DNA of 64,000 nt from an uncultured Litoreibacter sp. (GCA_947492995.1 CANLOU010000001.1:186001-250000); one strand, 5' to 3'. Shown: positions 36,312-45,204, numbered from the stretch's first letter. Numbers and translations are program-made. Notes: a model not told the origin generated them from the letters alone.

Positions 36312-36521
36312 ATGGCTTTCATCGAAATCACCGCGCCCCGGCGCGACCGGCTCCCCTTTGCCAAATGGTTCAAAAAGTTGCAGGTTCGGGCCGCGCCCGC
36401 GCCGCCGTTTCCCAAGGGGATCAGCGACCATATCGCGCGCGATATCGGGCTCAGCGCCCATGATTTGGAGGTGCTGCGCTTTCAACACGCCTCTGACGGG
36501 CCGCAACGCCCGCTGATCTGA
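36312..36521 (+). CDS. Small hypothetical protein, 69 aa
   Basis: Starts MAFIEITAPRRDRLPFAKWF; GAGG lies 6 bp before this ATG, while an in-frame ATG at 36300 contains the binding site. The second half, GISDHIARDIGLSAHDLEVLRF, resembles the short helical DUF1127-type tail seen in roseobacters. Role unknown. It is divergent from the LysR gene. Confidence 0.6.
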   Translation: MAFIEITAPRRDRLPFAKWFKKLQVRAAPAPPFPKGISDHIARDIGLSAHDLEVLRFQHASDGPQRPLI

Positions 36522-36559
36522 CCTGTTCCTGCCCCCGCTTGATCGTTATGAACGGGGGC

Positions 36560-36886
36560 ATGAGCGACCGTATCGACCAAGTTTTCGCGGCATTGTCCGA
36601 CGGCACCCGCCGCGCGATCCTGACCATGTTGTTGGAAGACGACATGGCGGTCACGGATGTGGCCGAGCCGTTCGAGATGTCGCTGGCCGCAATCTCCAAG
36701 CATCTGACCATCCTGACCAAGGCCGGGCTGATTTCGCAGGAAAAGCGGGGGCGCGTCAAATGGTGCAAGTTGGAACCCGAAGCCATGCGCGAGGCCATCG
36801 TCTGGATCGAAAGTTTCGGCCAGCTGAAAGCCCTGAACTACGACGCGTTCGAGGCCTATCTGGACCAGGAACTGGGCCAAAACTGA
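36560..36886 (+). CDS. ArsR-family transcriptional regulator
   Basis: 109 residues, a single winged-helix domain: IDQVFAALSDGTRRAILTML, then AVTDVAEPFEMSLAAISKHL as the recognition helix, and GRVKWCKLEPEAM in the wing. No metal-binding cysteine pair is seen, so a different signal is likely. The start is uncertain between ATG at 36548 and 36560. It could act on the next small membrane gene. Confidence 0.8.
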   Translation: MSDRIDQVFAALSDGTRRAILTMLLEDDMAVTDVAEPFEMSLAAISKHLTILTKAGLISQEKRGRVKWCKLEPEAMREAIVWIESFGQLKALNYDAFEAYLDQELGQN

Positions 36887-36965
36887 GCCGCAACAGGCAA
36901 ATTTTTGACAAAGTTATGGGGTATCCACGTTCAAAGTCACGATTCTCTTGAGCGGAGCACACCCG

Positions 36966-37220
36966 ATGAAATTCTTGCCAGCCTTCCTGTTTCTGGGCTT
37001 CTTCAGCTGCCTTGCCTACATGGTTTGGACCAACCAATACCCCTACCACTGGCTGCCCGAAGACCCCGCGGACCCGAACCGCTTGCAACGTGCGCAGGCA
37101 ACGATCCAGTCGGCCGTCGGCTATTTCGGAGCCATGAAGACCGGCTTTGGGCTTTTGTTCGCAGGCCTGATCTCCTCGCTCTATTTCGTCATGGAAAAGC
37201 CCGAGAAATTCGAGCCATAG
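36966..37220 (+). CDS. Small membrane protein, 84 aa
   Basis: Two hydrophobic helices, residues 2-22 (KFLPAFLFLGFFSCLAYMVW) and about 55-75 (YFGAMKTGFGLLFAGLISSL), with a Trp/Pro-rich loop. GCGGAGC precedes the ATG. It is not recognised. The stop overlaps the base of a terminator for the opposite strand. Confidence 0.6.
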   Translation: MKFLPAFLFLGFFSCLAYMVWTNQYPYHWLPEDPADPNRLQRAQATIQSAVGYFGAMKTGFGLLFAGLISSLYFVMEKPEKFEP

Positions 37221-37250
37221 AAAAACCCGCCCAGCGCAGGCCGGGCGGGG
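37221..37250 (-). terminator. Intrinsic terminator of the 24-residue gene
   Basis: CCCGCCC at 37226-37232 pairs with GGGCGGG at 37243-37249; on the minus strand the stem is followed by five T residues. It supports real transcription of the tiny gene upstream at 37281-37355. Confidence 0.75.
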
Positions 37251-37280
37251 CACCAATTGAGTCTCAAAAGGCGGTTCGGC

Positions 37281-37355
37281 TTACGCGATACCTGCAAGGC
37301 GCAGCACGGCCAGAATCACCACAACCAGACCAATGAGGTAGATGATATTTCTCAT
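37281..37355 (-). CDS. 24-residue membrane peptide
   Basis: MRNIIYLIGLVVVILAVLRL followed by AGIA and TAA. A single hydrophobic helix with a basic start. GAAGGAAAG lies about 9 bp before the ATG, and a proper terminator follows 31 bp after the stop, so it has the full structure of a gene. I recall near-identical 24-25 residue peptides in other roseobacters. Function unknown. Confidence 0.65.
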   Translation of the reverse strand: MRNIIYLIGLVVVILAVLRLAGIA

Positions 37356-37431
37356 GTTTCTTCACTTTCCTTCGAAATTGTCGAGGCATGATGCCCCCCT
37401 CCGGATCGTAAAGCGTAATGCCGCGCCAAGC

Positions 37432-38310
37432 TTATTCAACCCTCAGCAGCATCAAAAGCGCCCCTGCCGTTAGGACAACTCCGCCAAGTATCGCCAGCGG
37501 CGGCGCGCTGTTGCCAAGCGCTATCTGCCACAAGATGACCCAGCTTGGCGTCAGGTAGGTATAGGCCATGACCTTGGCCGAGGGCAGCCGCAGCGACGCA
37601 AATTGCAGCAGCACGAAGGTCATCGCCGAGGCGCAGATCGCGACATAGAACACCGTCAGCCAGACCAGCCCCGACAGGCCCGCCCAATCGGTCGCGATGA
37701 TGTCGGACCAGCCCCAAGCGGCGATCACGCAAAACCCGGCGCAAATCATGCCAAAGGTGAAGACCAGCGGGCGCTCGCCCCTGTTCAGCTTGCGCACCAT
37801 TGGGGTGTAGATGGCGTGGCTGATGCAGCCAAAGAAGTAGATGATTTCGCCCCGTCCGATCTCGAATGCCAGCAGCGCCTGAACATCGGCGCGGAAGATC
37901 ACCCACAGCGCGCCTGCGGCGCCCACCGCCAAAGCAAGGGCCATCCAAGGCGTCGTGATCTGGCGCAGCAGCACAAAGCCCGCGATGCCCGTCAAAATGG
38001 GGGTCAGCGTGAAGACGGCGGCAGCCGACACCGGCGGAGCGGTTTTCAGTCCCTCGAACATCAACACGAAGTAGATGGCGAACAATCCGCCAAGGATCAG
38101 GTAGCGCCACGGGGCCGCCCACGCGGTGCGGGGGATGCCGCCGGTGGCCATGGCCGCCGCCCCGATGACGCAGCCGGCGATCAGGAAGCGCACCGCGTTC
38201 AGCGCGGTCGGCGCAATGTCGTTGGCCACCAGCCCGCCCAAAGCAAAAGAGCCCGCCACCAACATCGAGAAGGTCAGCATCGCCAGATGCCCTTTGGCGG
38301 TTTCGGTCAT
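37432..38310 (-). CDS. DMT-superfamily (EamA) transporter
   Basis: 292 residues with ten membrane helices in two EamA repeats: the first from FSMLVAGSFALGGLVANDIA, the second from GRGEIIYFFGCISHAIYTPM. EamA proteins export amino acids or metabolites. It overlaps the preceding flavin oxidoreductase fragment by 4 bp, so these form an operon, perhaps for amine or amino-acid handling. Confidence 0.88.
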   Translation of the reverse strand: MTETAKGHLAMLTFSMLVAGSFALGGLVANDIAPTALNAVRFLIAGCVIGAAAMATGGIPRTAWAAPWRYLILGGLFAIYFVLMFEGLKTAPPVSAAAVFTLTPILTGIAGFVLLRQITTPWMALALAVGAAGALWVIFRADVQALLAFEIGRGEIIYFFGCISHAIYTPMVRKLNRGERPLVFTFGMICAGFCVIAAWGWSDIIATDWAGLSGLVWLTVFYVAICASAMTFVLLQFASLRLPSAKVMAYTYLTPSWVILWQIALGNSAPPLAILGGVVLTAGALLMLLRVE

Positions 38311-39598
38311 CCCAGCATGATCTCCATCCGGTCACGCAGGCGCATCCACCAGATTGCGCTGTGTTCGCCCATCATCTGCAGCCCCCGGAATGGCATCTTG
38401 CGCAGGGGCGACATCGGGACATCCAGATCCTCGGGCGCGCGGCCCATCACGCGTTCCGCCATGACGCGGCCCATCACGTGGCTCATCGCCACGCCGCGCC
38501 CGTTATAGCCAAGCCCCACCAGCAGCCCCGGCGCGGGCTCGTGCAGATGCGGCAGCCGGTCCTGCGTCACCGCGATGCGGCCGCCCCACCGATATGTCCA
38601 CGTCACGCCCTTGAGTTGCGGAACACCCGCACCGCGTCCTTGATGACCGCCGCGTGGCCGGACATTTGTCCGTCCTTGCCAACCGACCCGTGGCCGCCAA
38701 ACACCATCCGGTTGTCCGGCTCCCGCCGGCCATACATGATGACCCGCCTTGTGTCGGACACCGTGTGGCCGCGCGGAAGAATGGCGCTGACGCCATCCCC
38801 CGCCAATGGCTCAGTCGCCACCTGTACCGACACCAGCGGCAGGATGCTGCGCGACACGTCCGGCAGCAGATCGTCGCTGTATCCGTTGGTGGCCACGACC
38901 ACCCATTCGCTGTTGACCCGGCCCTTGGCGGTGTGGGCGACCCAGCCGCCCTCCGCCTGTTCCAGACGCGTCACGCCGCTGCCGCCGTAAATCTGCGCGC
39001 CATGCGCCTTGGCCACCCGCGCGACTTCGCGCGCCAGCGACAGGGGCTGCACCGCGCCGCCGCGCGGGGCCAGCACGCCGGTCTTGTAGGCCTTTGATCC
39101 GGTCAGTCGCTGCAGGTCATCGCCGATGACCACCTGAAAATCCGCGCCCTCGCGGTTCCAGCCTTCCACGTTGCCGCGCGAGGCGCGCCCCGCCTTGTCG
39201 CAATGGTCCACCCGCAGCCAGCCCTTCTGGCGGGGGTCGCATTTCAGGTCATGGCGCAGAATGAGGTTGAACAGCGCATCGGCGGAGCCCAGCGACACCT
39301 CTGCCAGCCGTTCGGCGGCGACCGGCCCGACCAGCCGTCGCAGATCGTCCGGCCCGTTGAAGGGCAGCATCGGGTTGACCTGCCCGCCGTTGCGCCCTGA
39401 CGCCCCCCAGCCCACGTCGCCCGCGTCCAGCACCACCACTTTTGATCCGGCCTCCGCCAGCGACAAGGCGCAGCGCAGGCCGGTGAAGCCCGCGCCGATC
39501 ACCGTCACATCTGCCTCTAAGGGGCGTTCCAAGACCGGGCTTGGCCCAAAAGGGACGGCGGTCGCGGCCCATAGGGACTGCGGGAACTCCAGGGCCAA
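38307..39598 (-). pseudogene. FAD-dependent amino-acid/amine oxidoreductase, split by a frameshift
   Basis: The first part (39598-38603) holds the FAD motif VIGAGFTGLRCALSLAEAG and the body of a DAO-type oxidase, and ends abnormally with AVRVFRNSRA. The second part (38606-38307) starts VTWTYRWGGRIAVTQDRLPH and contains the usual C-terminal GLLVGLGYNGRGVAMSHVMG. Adding one C in the run at 38618-38621 (TTCCGC to TTCCCGC) restores VFPQLKGVTWTYRWGG, the normal family sequence. Loss of the C-terminal FAD-binding part should inactivate it. The start is TTG at 39596-39598. A homopolymer sequencing error is an equal possibility. Confidence 0.85.
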
Positions 39599-39601
39599 AG
39601 C

Positions 39602-40489
39602 CTAGAGCCCGCCCCAGCTTTTTGCCTCTTCCTTCAGGAAGGTCACAAAGGAATGCACCTTGGCGGTGCGGTGCAAATCCACATGGGTCACGCACCAGAA
39701 GGTAGAAAACCACGTCGGGTCCGGCTCCATCATCATCTTCATGTCGGGGTGCTCGTTGCCCATATACATGGGCAGGAACCCGATGCCTGCACCCGCCATC
39801 ACCGCGTCCTGCACGGTGTTGGTGTCGGAGCATTTGTAGAAGACGTTGGCCTCCGGCACTTTCTCCCCGATCCACTTCATAAATGGCGCGCGCGGGTCCA
39901 GGTTGGCCACGCGGCAGAAGCGGTGGTTGGGAATGTCGTCCAGACCGTTCAAAGGCCCGTGCCGGAACACGTAGTCCTTATGCGCAAACAGCGCCATCGG
40001 CAGGGTGCCCAGCTCGCTGACAATGTTGTCCAGATCGTTGCCGGGCGCGCCCGCGCGCAGCGCCACATGCGCCTCGCCATATTCCAGCCGCAAGGGCCGG
40101 GTGTCCACGATCAGCTGCGCCCGCACCTCGGGGTTGTCGGCTTGGTATTTGGTCAATGTCCGCGCCATCAAGGGCGACATTTGCGGCAGACATGTAATAA
40201 TCAGCTCACCGGAAACGGACGCCCCGCGCCCGTGAATGCGGCCCGCCAGCTGGGTCAGCTGGTCCTCGGTCGCACCCGCAACGGTCAGCAGGTCCTCGCC
40301 CGCCTCGGTCGGCGTGTAGCCCCGCGCGTGGCGCTGAAACAGCTTCGCACCCAGCTTGCCCTCAAGGCTGTCGATGTGGCGGATCACCGTGGCGTGGTGG
40401 ACGCCCAGCACCTCCGCCGCCGCCGACACGGTGCGCAGCCGCGCCACTTGATAGGCGGTCCGATATTCGTCCCAATTGTCGATTTCCAT
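39602..40489 (-). CDS. LysR-family transcriptional regulator
   Basis: 295 residues. The winged helix reads WDEYRTAYQVARLRTVSAAA then LGVHHATVIRHIDSLEGKLG. The ATG at 40487-40489 begins the LysR core; the much longer frame upstream lies across a divergent gene and is rejected. It lies 3 bp before the broken oxidoreductase on the same strand and probably controls that operon. Confidence 0.88.
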   Translation of the reverse strand: MEIDNWDEYRTAYQVARLRTVSAAAEVLGVHHATVIRHIDSLEGKLGAKLFQRHARGYTPTEAGEDLLTVAGATEDQLTQLAGRIHGRGASVSGELIITCLPQMSPLMARTLTKYQADNPEVRAQLIVDTRPLRLEYGEAHVALRAGAPGNDLDNIVSELGTLPMALFAHKDYVFRHGPLNGLDDIPNHRFCRVANLDPRAPFMKWIGEKVPEANVFYKCSDTNTVQDAVMAGAGIGFLPMYMGNEHPDMKMMMEPDPTWFSTFWCVTHVDLHRTAKVHSFVTFLKEEAKSWGGL

Positions 40490-40594
40490 ATGTGCACCTG
40501 TAAACTGTTCGCCCGCGGGGCCGCGGCTTGCGTTTGCAAAAGCGTAGGCCACTTTGCACTGGCAAACAACCGCCGCCGCATTACATCGCCAGAC

Positions 40595-40972
40595 ATGCAA
40601 AACTTCGCCACCCGCCTGCCTCTGCTCCGCGCGCTTCTCAGCGTTTTGTTCCTCTATTACGGGTTCCAAAAGCTGCTGGGGTTCCCGCCAGCGGTCGAGA
40701 TGTACGACCGCCTCGGCTTCACCCAGACGCCACGCTTTTTCACAGGCTCGGCCGAGGTCATCGGCGCACTTCTGCTCTGGTGGAAGGGCCGCGAGGTCTA
40801 CGGCGCGATCCTTTTGACCGGCACCATGTGCATCGCCACATTCGCGCTGCTGGTCTATCTTGGCCCGCCCTACGCGCCGGTGCCCTACCTGCTGGCGGCC
40901 TGCCTGTTTCTTGTTTGGACGCTGCGGGACCAACTGCCGCTTGACAGATTGCGCGGATCAAAGTTGCACTAA
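40595..40972 (+). CDS. DoxX-like membrane protein, 125 aa
   Basis: Four helices, starting ATRLPLLRALLSVLFLYYGF, with QKLLGFPPAVEMYDRLGF after the first; this RxLxxxxFLxxGxxKL pattern is that of the DoxX group. Function unknown. The C-terminus is basic. It is divergent from the LysR gene and 24 bp upstream of the flavoprotein gene. Confidence 0.75.
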   Translation: MQNFATRLPLLRALLSVLFLYYGFQKLLGFPPAVEMYDRLGFTQTPRFFTGSAEVIGALLLWWKGREVYGAILLTGTMCIATFALLVYLGPPYAPVPYLLAACLFLVWTLRDQLPLDRLRGSKLH

Positions 40973-40996
40973 CCCTCAAGACGAGGGAGCCGCCAC

Positions 40997-43033
40997 ATGT
41001 CCAACGACCCACTCCTTCAGCCCTACCAGCTGAAGCACCTGACCCTGCGCAACCGGATCATGACGACCTCCCATGAACCGGCCTATGCGGAAGACGGCAT
41101 GCCCAAACAACGCTACGCCGCCTATCACGCGGAACGCGCCAAGGCAGGCATCGCGCTGACCATGACCGCAGGCTCGGCGGCCGTGTCCAATGACAGCCCA
41201 CCCTCGTTCAACAACATCCTCGCCTATAAGGATGAGGTGGTGCCTTGGATCAAGGACCTGACCGACGCGTGCCACGAACACGGTGCGGCGGTGATGATCC
41301 AGCTCACCCATCTGGGCCGCCGCACCGGCTGGAGCAAGGGCGACTGGCTGCCGTCGATCTCCTCCGGCCCGCACCGCGAACCCGCGCACCGCTTCTTCCC
41401 CAAGCTGATGGAGGATTGGGACATTGCTCGCGTGATCTCCGACTTCGCGGATGCGGCGGAGCGCATGAAAGCAGGCGGCATGGACGGGATCGAGCTGGAG
41501 GCCTACGGCCATCTCGTCGACCAATTCTGGTCGCCCCTGACCAACAGCTTGCACGGCGAATACGGGGCCGAAACACTAGAGACCCGCATGAAGTTCGGCC
41601 TCGACATCATCCAGGCCATGCGCGACCGCGTGGGCGATGATTTCATCATCGGCATTCGCTACACGGCTGACGAGGCGGTGGATAGCGGCGGCATCACCCC
41701 TGAGATGGGCCTGCAAATGGCCGAAGTGCTGAAAGCCACCGGCCAGATTGATTTCCTCAATGTCATCCGTGGCCGCGTGCATTCCGACCCGTCCCTTACG
41801 GACGTGATCCCCGTGCAGGGCATGAAATCGGCCCCGCATCTGGATTTCGCAGGCTCGGTCCGCGCCGCGACGGGCATGCCCACCTTCCATGCCGCCCGCA
41901 TCCCCGATGTGGCCACCGCGCGCCACGCCGTGGCGTCGGGCCTTCTCGATATGGTCGGCATGACCCGCGCCCATATGGCGGACCCGCATATTGTGCGCAA
42001 GATTTCCCAAGGCCGCGAGGACGATATCCGCCCTTGTGTCGGCGCCACCTACTGCCTCGACCGCATCTACCAAGCCGGAGAGGCGCTTTGCACCCATAAC
42101 GCCGCCACAGGCCGCGAATTGGACATGCCGCATGATATACAGCCCGCCCCCACACGCAAAAAAGTTGTGGTGGTTGGCGCAGGCCCCGGCGGATTGGAAG
42201 CCGCCCGCGTCGCCGCTGATCGCGGCCACGACGTCACGGTGTTTGAAGCCGCCGACCAACCCGGCGGCCAAATCCGCCTCACCGCCCGCACCCCGCGCCG
42301 GTCCGAGATGATCGGCATCATCGACTGGCGCATGTCCCAATGCGCCGCCCGCGACGTGGCCTTCCACTTCAACACCTTTGCCGAGGCCGCTGACATAACC
42401 GCCCTCGCCCCCGACGTCGTCATCATCGCCACCGGCGGCCTGCCCAACACCGAGCTGTTCGAACAACGCGGCGCGGCGGTCAACACCATCACCAGCTGGG
42501 ACATCATCTCCGGCGACGTCAAACCCGCGGGCCATGTCCTGATCTACGACGAGGTGGGCGACCACGCCGCGCTTCAAGCCGCCGAATTCGTGGTGCAGGC
42601 AGGCGCGTCGGTCGAGATCATGACCCCCGACCGCACCTTCGCCCCCGACATAATGGGTATGAACATCACCCCCTACATGCGCTCCTTGCAGGACAAACAA
42701 GCCACCTTCACCGTCACTCGCCGCCTGCTTGGCGTGGCCCGCGACGGCAACCGCCTGACAGCCACCATCGGCACCGACTATTCCGACTTGACCACGCAAC
42801 AGACCTACGATCAGGTCGTCCTCAACTACGGCACCCTGCCCAACGCGGAGCTCTATTTCGACCTCAAGCCCCGCTCCGCCAACAACGGCGCGGTCGACTA
42901 CACGGCCCTCACCCAAGGCCGCCCCCAACCCGCAACAAAGGGCTTCCAGCTCTACCGCATCGGCGACGCCGTCTCCGCCCGCAACACCCACGCCGCAATT
43001 TATGACGCCCTCAGATTGGTCAAAGACATATGA
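40997..43033 (+). CDS. TMADH/dienoyl-CoA-reductase-like flavoprotein, possible N-methylproline demethylase
   Basis: 678 residues. Residues 1-370 form an FMN-binding TIM barrel of the old-yellow-enzyme type (TLRNRIMTTSHEPAYAEDGM; MIQLTHLGRRTG). Then comes the iron-sulfur segment CVGATYC-X11-C, and from about residue 388 an FAD/NAD domain (VVVVGAGPGGLEAAR). In trimethylamine dehydrogenase and 2,4-dienoyl-CoA reductase the cluster is held by four cysteines; here Cys347, Cys353 and Cys365 are present but position 350 is alanine. The whole resembles the branch that I associate with N-methylproline (stachydrine) demethylation. It shares a 4-bp overlap with the next membrane protein gene. Confidence 0.8.
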   Translation: MSNDPLLQPYQLKHLTLRNRIMTTSHEPAYAEDGMPKQRYAAYHAERAKAGIALTMTAGSAAVSNDSPPSFNNILAYKDEVVPWIKDLTDACHEHGAAVMIQLTHLGRRTGWSKGDWLPSISSGPHREPAHRFFPKLMEDWDIARVISDFADAAERMKAGGMDGIELEAYGHLVDQFWSPLTNSLHGEYGAETLETRMKFGLDIIQAMRDRVGDDFIIGIRYTADEAVDSGGITPEMGLQMAEVLKATGQIDFLNVIRGRVHSDPSLTDVIPVQGMKSAPHLDFAGSVRAATGMPTFHAARIPDVATARHAVASGLLDMVGMTRAHMADPHIVRKISQGREDDIRPCVGATYCLDRIYQAGEALCTHNAATGRELDMPHDIQPAPTRKKVVVVGAGPGGLEAARVAADRGHDVTVFEAADQPGGQIRLTARTPRRSEMIGIIDWRMSQCAARDVAFHFNTFAEAADITALAPDVVIIATGGLPNTELFEQRGAAVNTITSWDIISGDVKPAGHVLIYDEVGDHAALQAAEFVVQAGASVEIMTPDRTFAPDIMGMNITPYMRSLQDKQATFTVTRRLLGVARDGNRLTATIGTDYSDLTTQQTYDQVVLNYGTLPNAELYFDLKPRSANNGAVDYTALTQGRPQPATKGFQLYRIGDAVSARNTHAAIYDALRLVKDI

Positions 43034-43506
43034 AAATCTCCCGCAACACGCCCGAGCAGCTCATCGTCGGCGAAAACCCGGTCTGGGTCGCCATCCTGCT
43101 GGTGGTCATGGCCCTGATCTTCCTCGGCATCGGCCTTGCCATCACGCTTTCAGGCGAATGGTTCGGCCTCGCCTTCGTCGCAGCCTCGCTGTTGCCGTTC
43201 AGCTTCCTCTTCATCTTCGTGCGCCGGGTGCAGCTGATCTTCGAGGCCTCCAAAAACACCCTCACCATCCAGCGCAAGACCCTGCGCGCCGCCACAAAGG
43301 TGGCCCACGCGCTGCAAGACGTGCAAGGCGCGGAGCTGGAAACCTCCCAAGGCGACAACAGCACGCTCTACCGGGTCACCTTGGTGCTGACGGGGCAAAG
43401 CGCGGGCCGGCACCCGATCACCAACGCCTATTCCAATGTCGGCAACCACCAGGGCGTCGCCAATGCCATCAACGCATGGCTTGACTCCTACCGCGCGCAA
43501 ATCTAA
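43030..43506 (+). CDS. Membrane protein, 158 aa
   Basis: Two helices close together (about residues 19-40, WVAILLVVMALIFLGIGLAI, and 46-66), then a soluble part resembling a small PH-like beta domain (LIFEASKNTLTIQRKTLRAA). Not recognised. The start overlaps the stop of the flavoprotein gene (ATGA). Confidence 0.7.
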   Translation: MKISRNTPEQLIVGENPVWVAILLVVMALIFLGIGLAITLSGEWFGLAFVAASLLPFSFLFIFVRRVQLIFEASKNTLTIQRKTLRAATKVAHALQDVQGAELETSQGDNSTLYRVTLVLTGQSAGRHPITNAYSNVGNHQGVANAINAWLDSYRAQI

Positions 43507-43520
43507 ACCGCCCACAACAT

Positions 43521-43541
43521 CCGGAAGCGCAGATCTTCCGG
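43521..43541 (+). terminator. Hairpin after the flavoprotein operon
   Basis: CCGGAAG-N7-CTTCCGG starts 14 bp after the stop at 43506. No T-run follows, so it may be a protective or processing hairpin rather than a classical terminator. Confidence 0.45.
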
Positions 43542-43562
43542 TCCCCGCACTATGCAGGGATC

Positions 43563-43626
43563 GCCCCCCACCAGCGAGTATCGCCCGTGGGGGCAAAACC
43601 GTTTGAGCGTTCCTATATACATAGGA
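43563..43626 (+). promoter_or_regulatory. ffh leader: GC-rich hairpin and TCCTAT palindrome
   Basis: GCCCCCCAC at 43563 pairs with GTGGGGGC at 43587-43594 (one slipped C). Next to it, TCCTAT-N4-ATAGGA (43611-43626) is a perfect palindrome in an AT-rich stretch about 30 bp before the ffh start, where a promoter or operator is expected. Confidence 0.35.
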
Positions 43627-43655
43627 GCAAATTGAGTAAGGAGCCGCGAGAGCTT

Positions 43656-45161
43656 ATGTTTGAGAACCTATCCGAACGCCTCTCCGGCGTCTTTGACAAG
43701 CTCACCAAGCAGGGCGCCCTTTCTGAGGATGACGTCAAAACCGCGCTGCGCGAGGTCCGCGTGGCGCTGCTGGAGGCCGACGTCTCCCTCTCCGTGGCCC
43801 GCGACTTCGTCAAAGCGGTCGCCGAAAAGGCCACCGGCCAGAATGTCACCAAATCGGTCACCCCGGGCCAGCAGGTCATCAAGATCGTCCATGACGAGCT
43901 GAAACATGTGCTCGCGGGCGACAATGAAGAACCGGGCGAGCTGAAAATCGACAGCCCCCCTGCCCCGATCCTGATGGTCGGCCTGCAGGGCGGCGGTAAG
44001 ACCACCACCACCGGTAAGCTGGCCAAACGTCTGCAGGAAAAGAACAAGAAGAAGGTCCTGATGGCCTCGCTCGATGTCTACCGCCCCGCCGCGATGGACC
44101 AGCTGGCGATCTTGGGCACGCAGATTGGCGTCGACACGCTGCCCATCGTCAAAGGCGAGAAACCCGTCGACATCGCCAAACGCGCCAAACAGCAGGCCAC
44201 GCTTGGCGGCTATGACGTCTACATGCTCGACACTGCAGGCCGGCTGCAAATCGACGAAGTCCTGATGCAGGAGGTCGAAGACGTCGCCGCCGTGGTCAAC
44301 CCGCGCGAAACGCTTCTGGTCGTTGACGGCCTCACCGGGCAGGTCGCCGTCGAGGTTGCCGAAGAATTCGACAATAAAATCGGCATCTCCGGCGTGGTTC
44401 TGACCCGCATGGACGGCGACGGTCGCGGCGGTGCGGCCCTGTCGATGCGCGCGGTGACCGGCAAGCCGATCAAATTCGTGGGCCTCGGCGAAAAGATGGA
44501 CGCGCTTGAAACCTTCGAGCCCGACCGCATCGCAGGCCGCATCCTTGGCATGGGCGACATCGTCTCGCTGGTGGAAAAAGCGCAGGAAACCATCGAGGCC
44601 GAACAGGCCGAAAAGATGATGAAGCGCTTCACCAAGGGTCAGTTCAACATGAACGACCTGAAGATGCAGCTCGAACAAATGCTCAAAATGGGCGGCATGG
44701 AAGGCATGATGTCGATGATGCCCGGCATGAAGAAAATGGCAGCCCAAGCCGACAAGGCGGGCCTCGACGACAAGGTTCTCAAACGCCAGATCGCCCTGAT
44801 CCAGTCGATGACCAAGAAAGAACGCGCCAACCCTGCCCTGCTGCAAGCCAGCCGCAAAAAGCGCATCGCCAAAGGCGCGGGCATGGAAGTGTCCGAGCTG
44901 AACAAGCTTCTCAAAATGCAGCGCCAGATGGGCGACATGATGAAGAAGATGGGCAAAATGGGCAAAGGCGGGATGCTGAAACAGGCCATGAAAGGCATGT
45001 TCGGCAAGGGCGGCATGCCCGATATGAACGACCCCGCAGCCATGGAAGAAGCCGCCAAGAAAATGGGCATGAACATGCCCGGCGGCATGGGTGGCGGTTT
45101 GCCCGGTCTCGGCGGCGGCGGACTGCCCCCCGGTCTCTCTGGCTTCGGGAAGAAGAAGTAA
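43656..45161 (+). CDS. ffh: Signal recognition particle protein Ffh
   Basis: 501 residues. The N domain is followed by the G domain with GLQGGGKTTTTGKLA (P-loop), DVYRPAAMDQL, DTAGR and TRMDGDGRGGAAL. The M domain from about residue 330 is rich in methionine (MNDLKMQLEQMLKMGGMEG; MKKMGKMGKGGMLKQAMKG). It binds 4.5S RNA and signal sequences of membrane proteins. The ATG at 43656 follows GTAAGGAG by about 12 bases and matches the family start MFENLSERLSGVFD. The gene opens the run of translation genes. Confidence 0.98.
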   Translation: MFENLSERLSGVFDKLTKQGALSEDDVKTALREVRVALLEADVSLSVARDFVKAVAEKATGQNVTKSVTPGQQVIKIVHDELKHVLAGDNEEPGELKIDSPPAPILMVGLQGGGKTTTTGKLAKRLQEKNKKKVLMASLDVYRPAAMDQLAILGTQIGVDTLPIVKGEKPVDIAKRAKQQATLGGYDVYMLDTAGRLQIDEVLMQEVEDVAAVVNPRETLLVVDGLTGQVAVEVAEEFDNKIGISGVVLTRMDGDGRGGAALSMRAVTGKPIKFVGLGEKMDALETFEPDRIAGRILGMGDIVSLVEKAQETIEAEQAEKMMKRFTKGQFNMNDLKMQLEQMLKMGGMEGMMSMMPGMKKMAAQADKAGLDDKVLKRQIALIQSMTKKERANPALLQASRKKRIAKGAGMEVSELNKLLKMQRQMGDMMKKMGKMGKGGMLKQAMKGMFGKGGMPDMNDPAAMEEAAKKMGMNMPGGMGGGLPGLGGGGLPPGLSGFGKKK

Positions 45162-45167
45162 TGGCTT

Positions 45168-45198
45168 CGTTTTGGCAAAAATACTCCCGCCGGAGGCG
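45168..45198 (+). repeat. Dispersed intergenic repeat, copy 5, carrying the GNAT ribosome binding site
   Basis: CGTTTTGGCAAAAATACTCC then CGCCGGAGGCG begins 6 bp after the ffh stop. Its last GGAGG is placed 8 bp before the ATG of the acetyltransferase, so the repeat seems to act as the binding site. Confidence 0.65.
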
Positions 45199-45204
45199 TT
45201 TGGC

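Noticed and set aside
39653-40972. Long plus-strand frame ending in the DoxX-like gene
   Set aside because: Only the last 125 codons after ATG 40595 look like a protein; the rest is antisense to the LysR gene.
41576-42991. 471-codon minus-strand frame, Gly/His-rich
   Set aside because: Antisense to the flavoprotein, which has clear FMN and FAD motifs.
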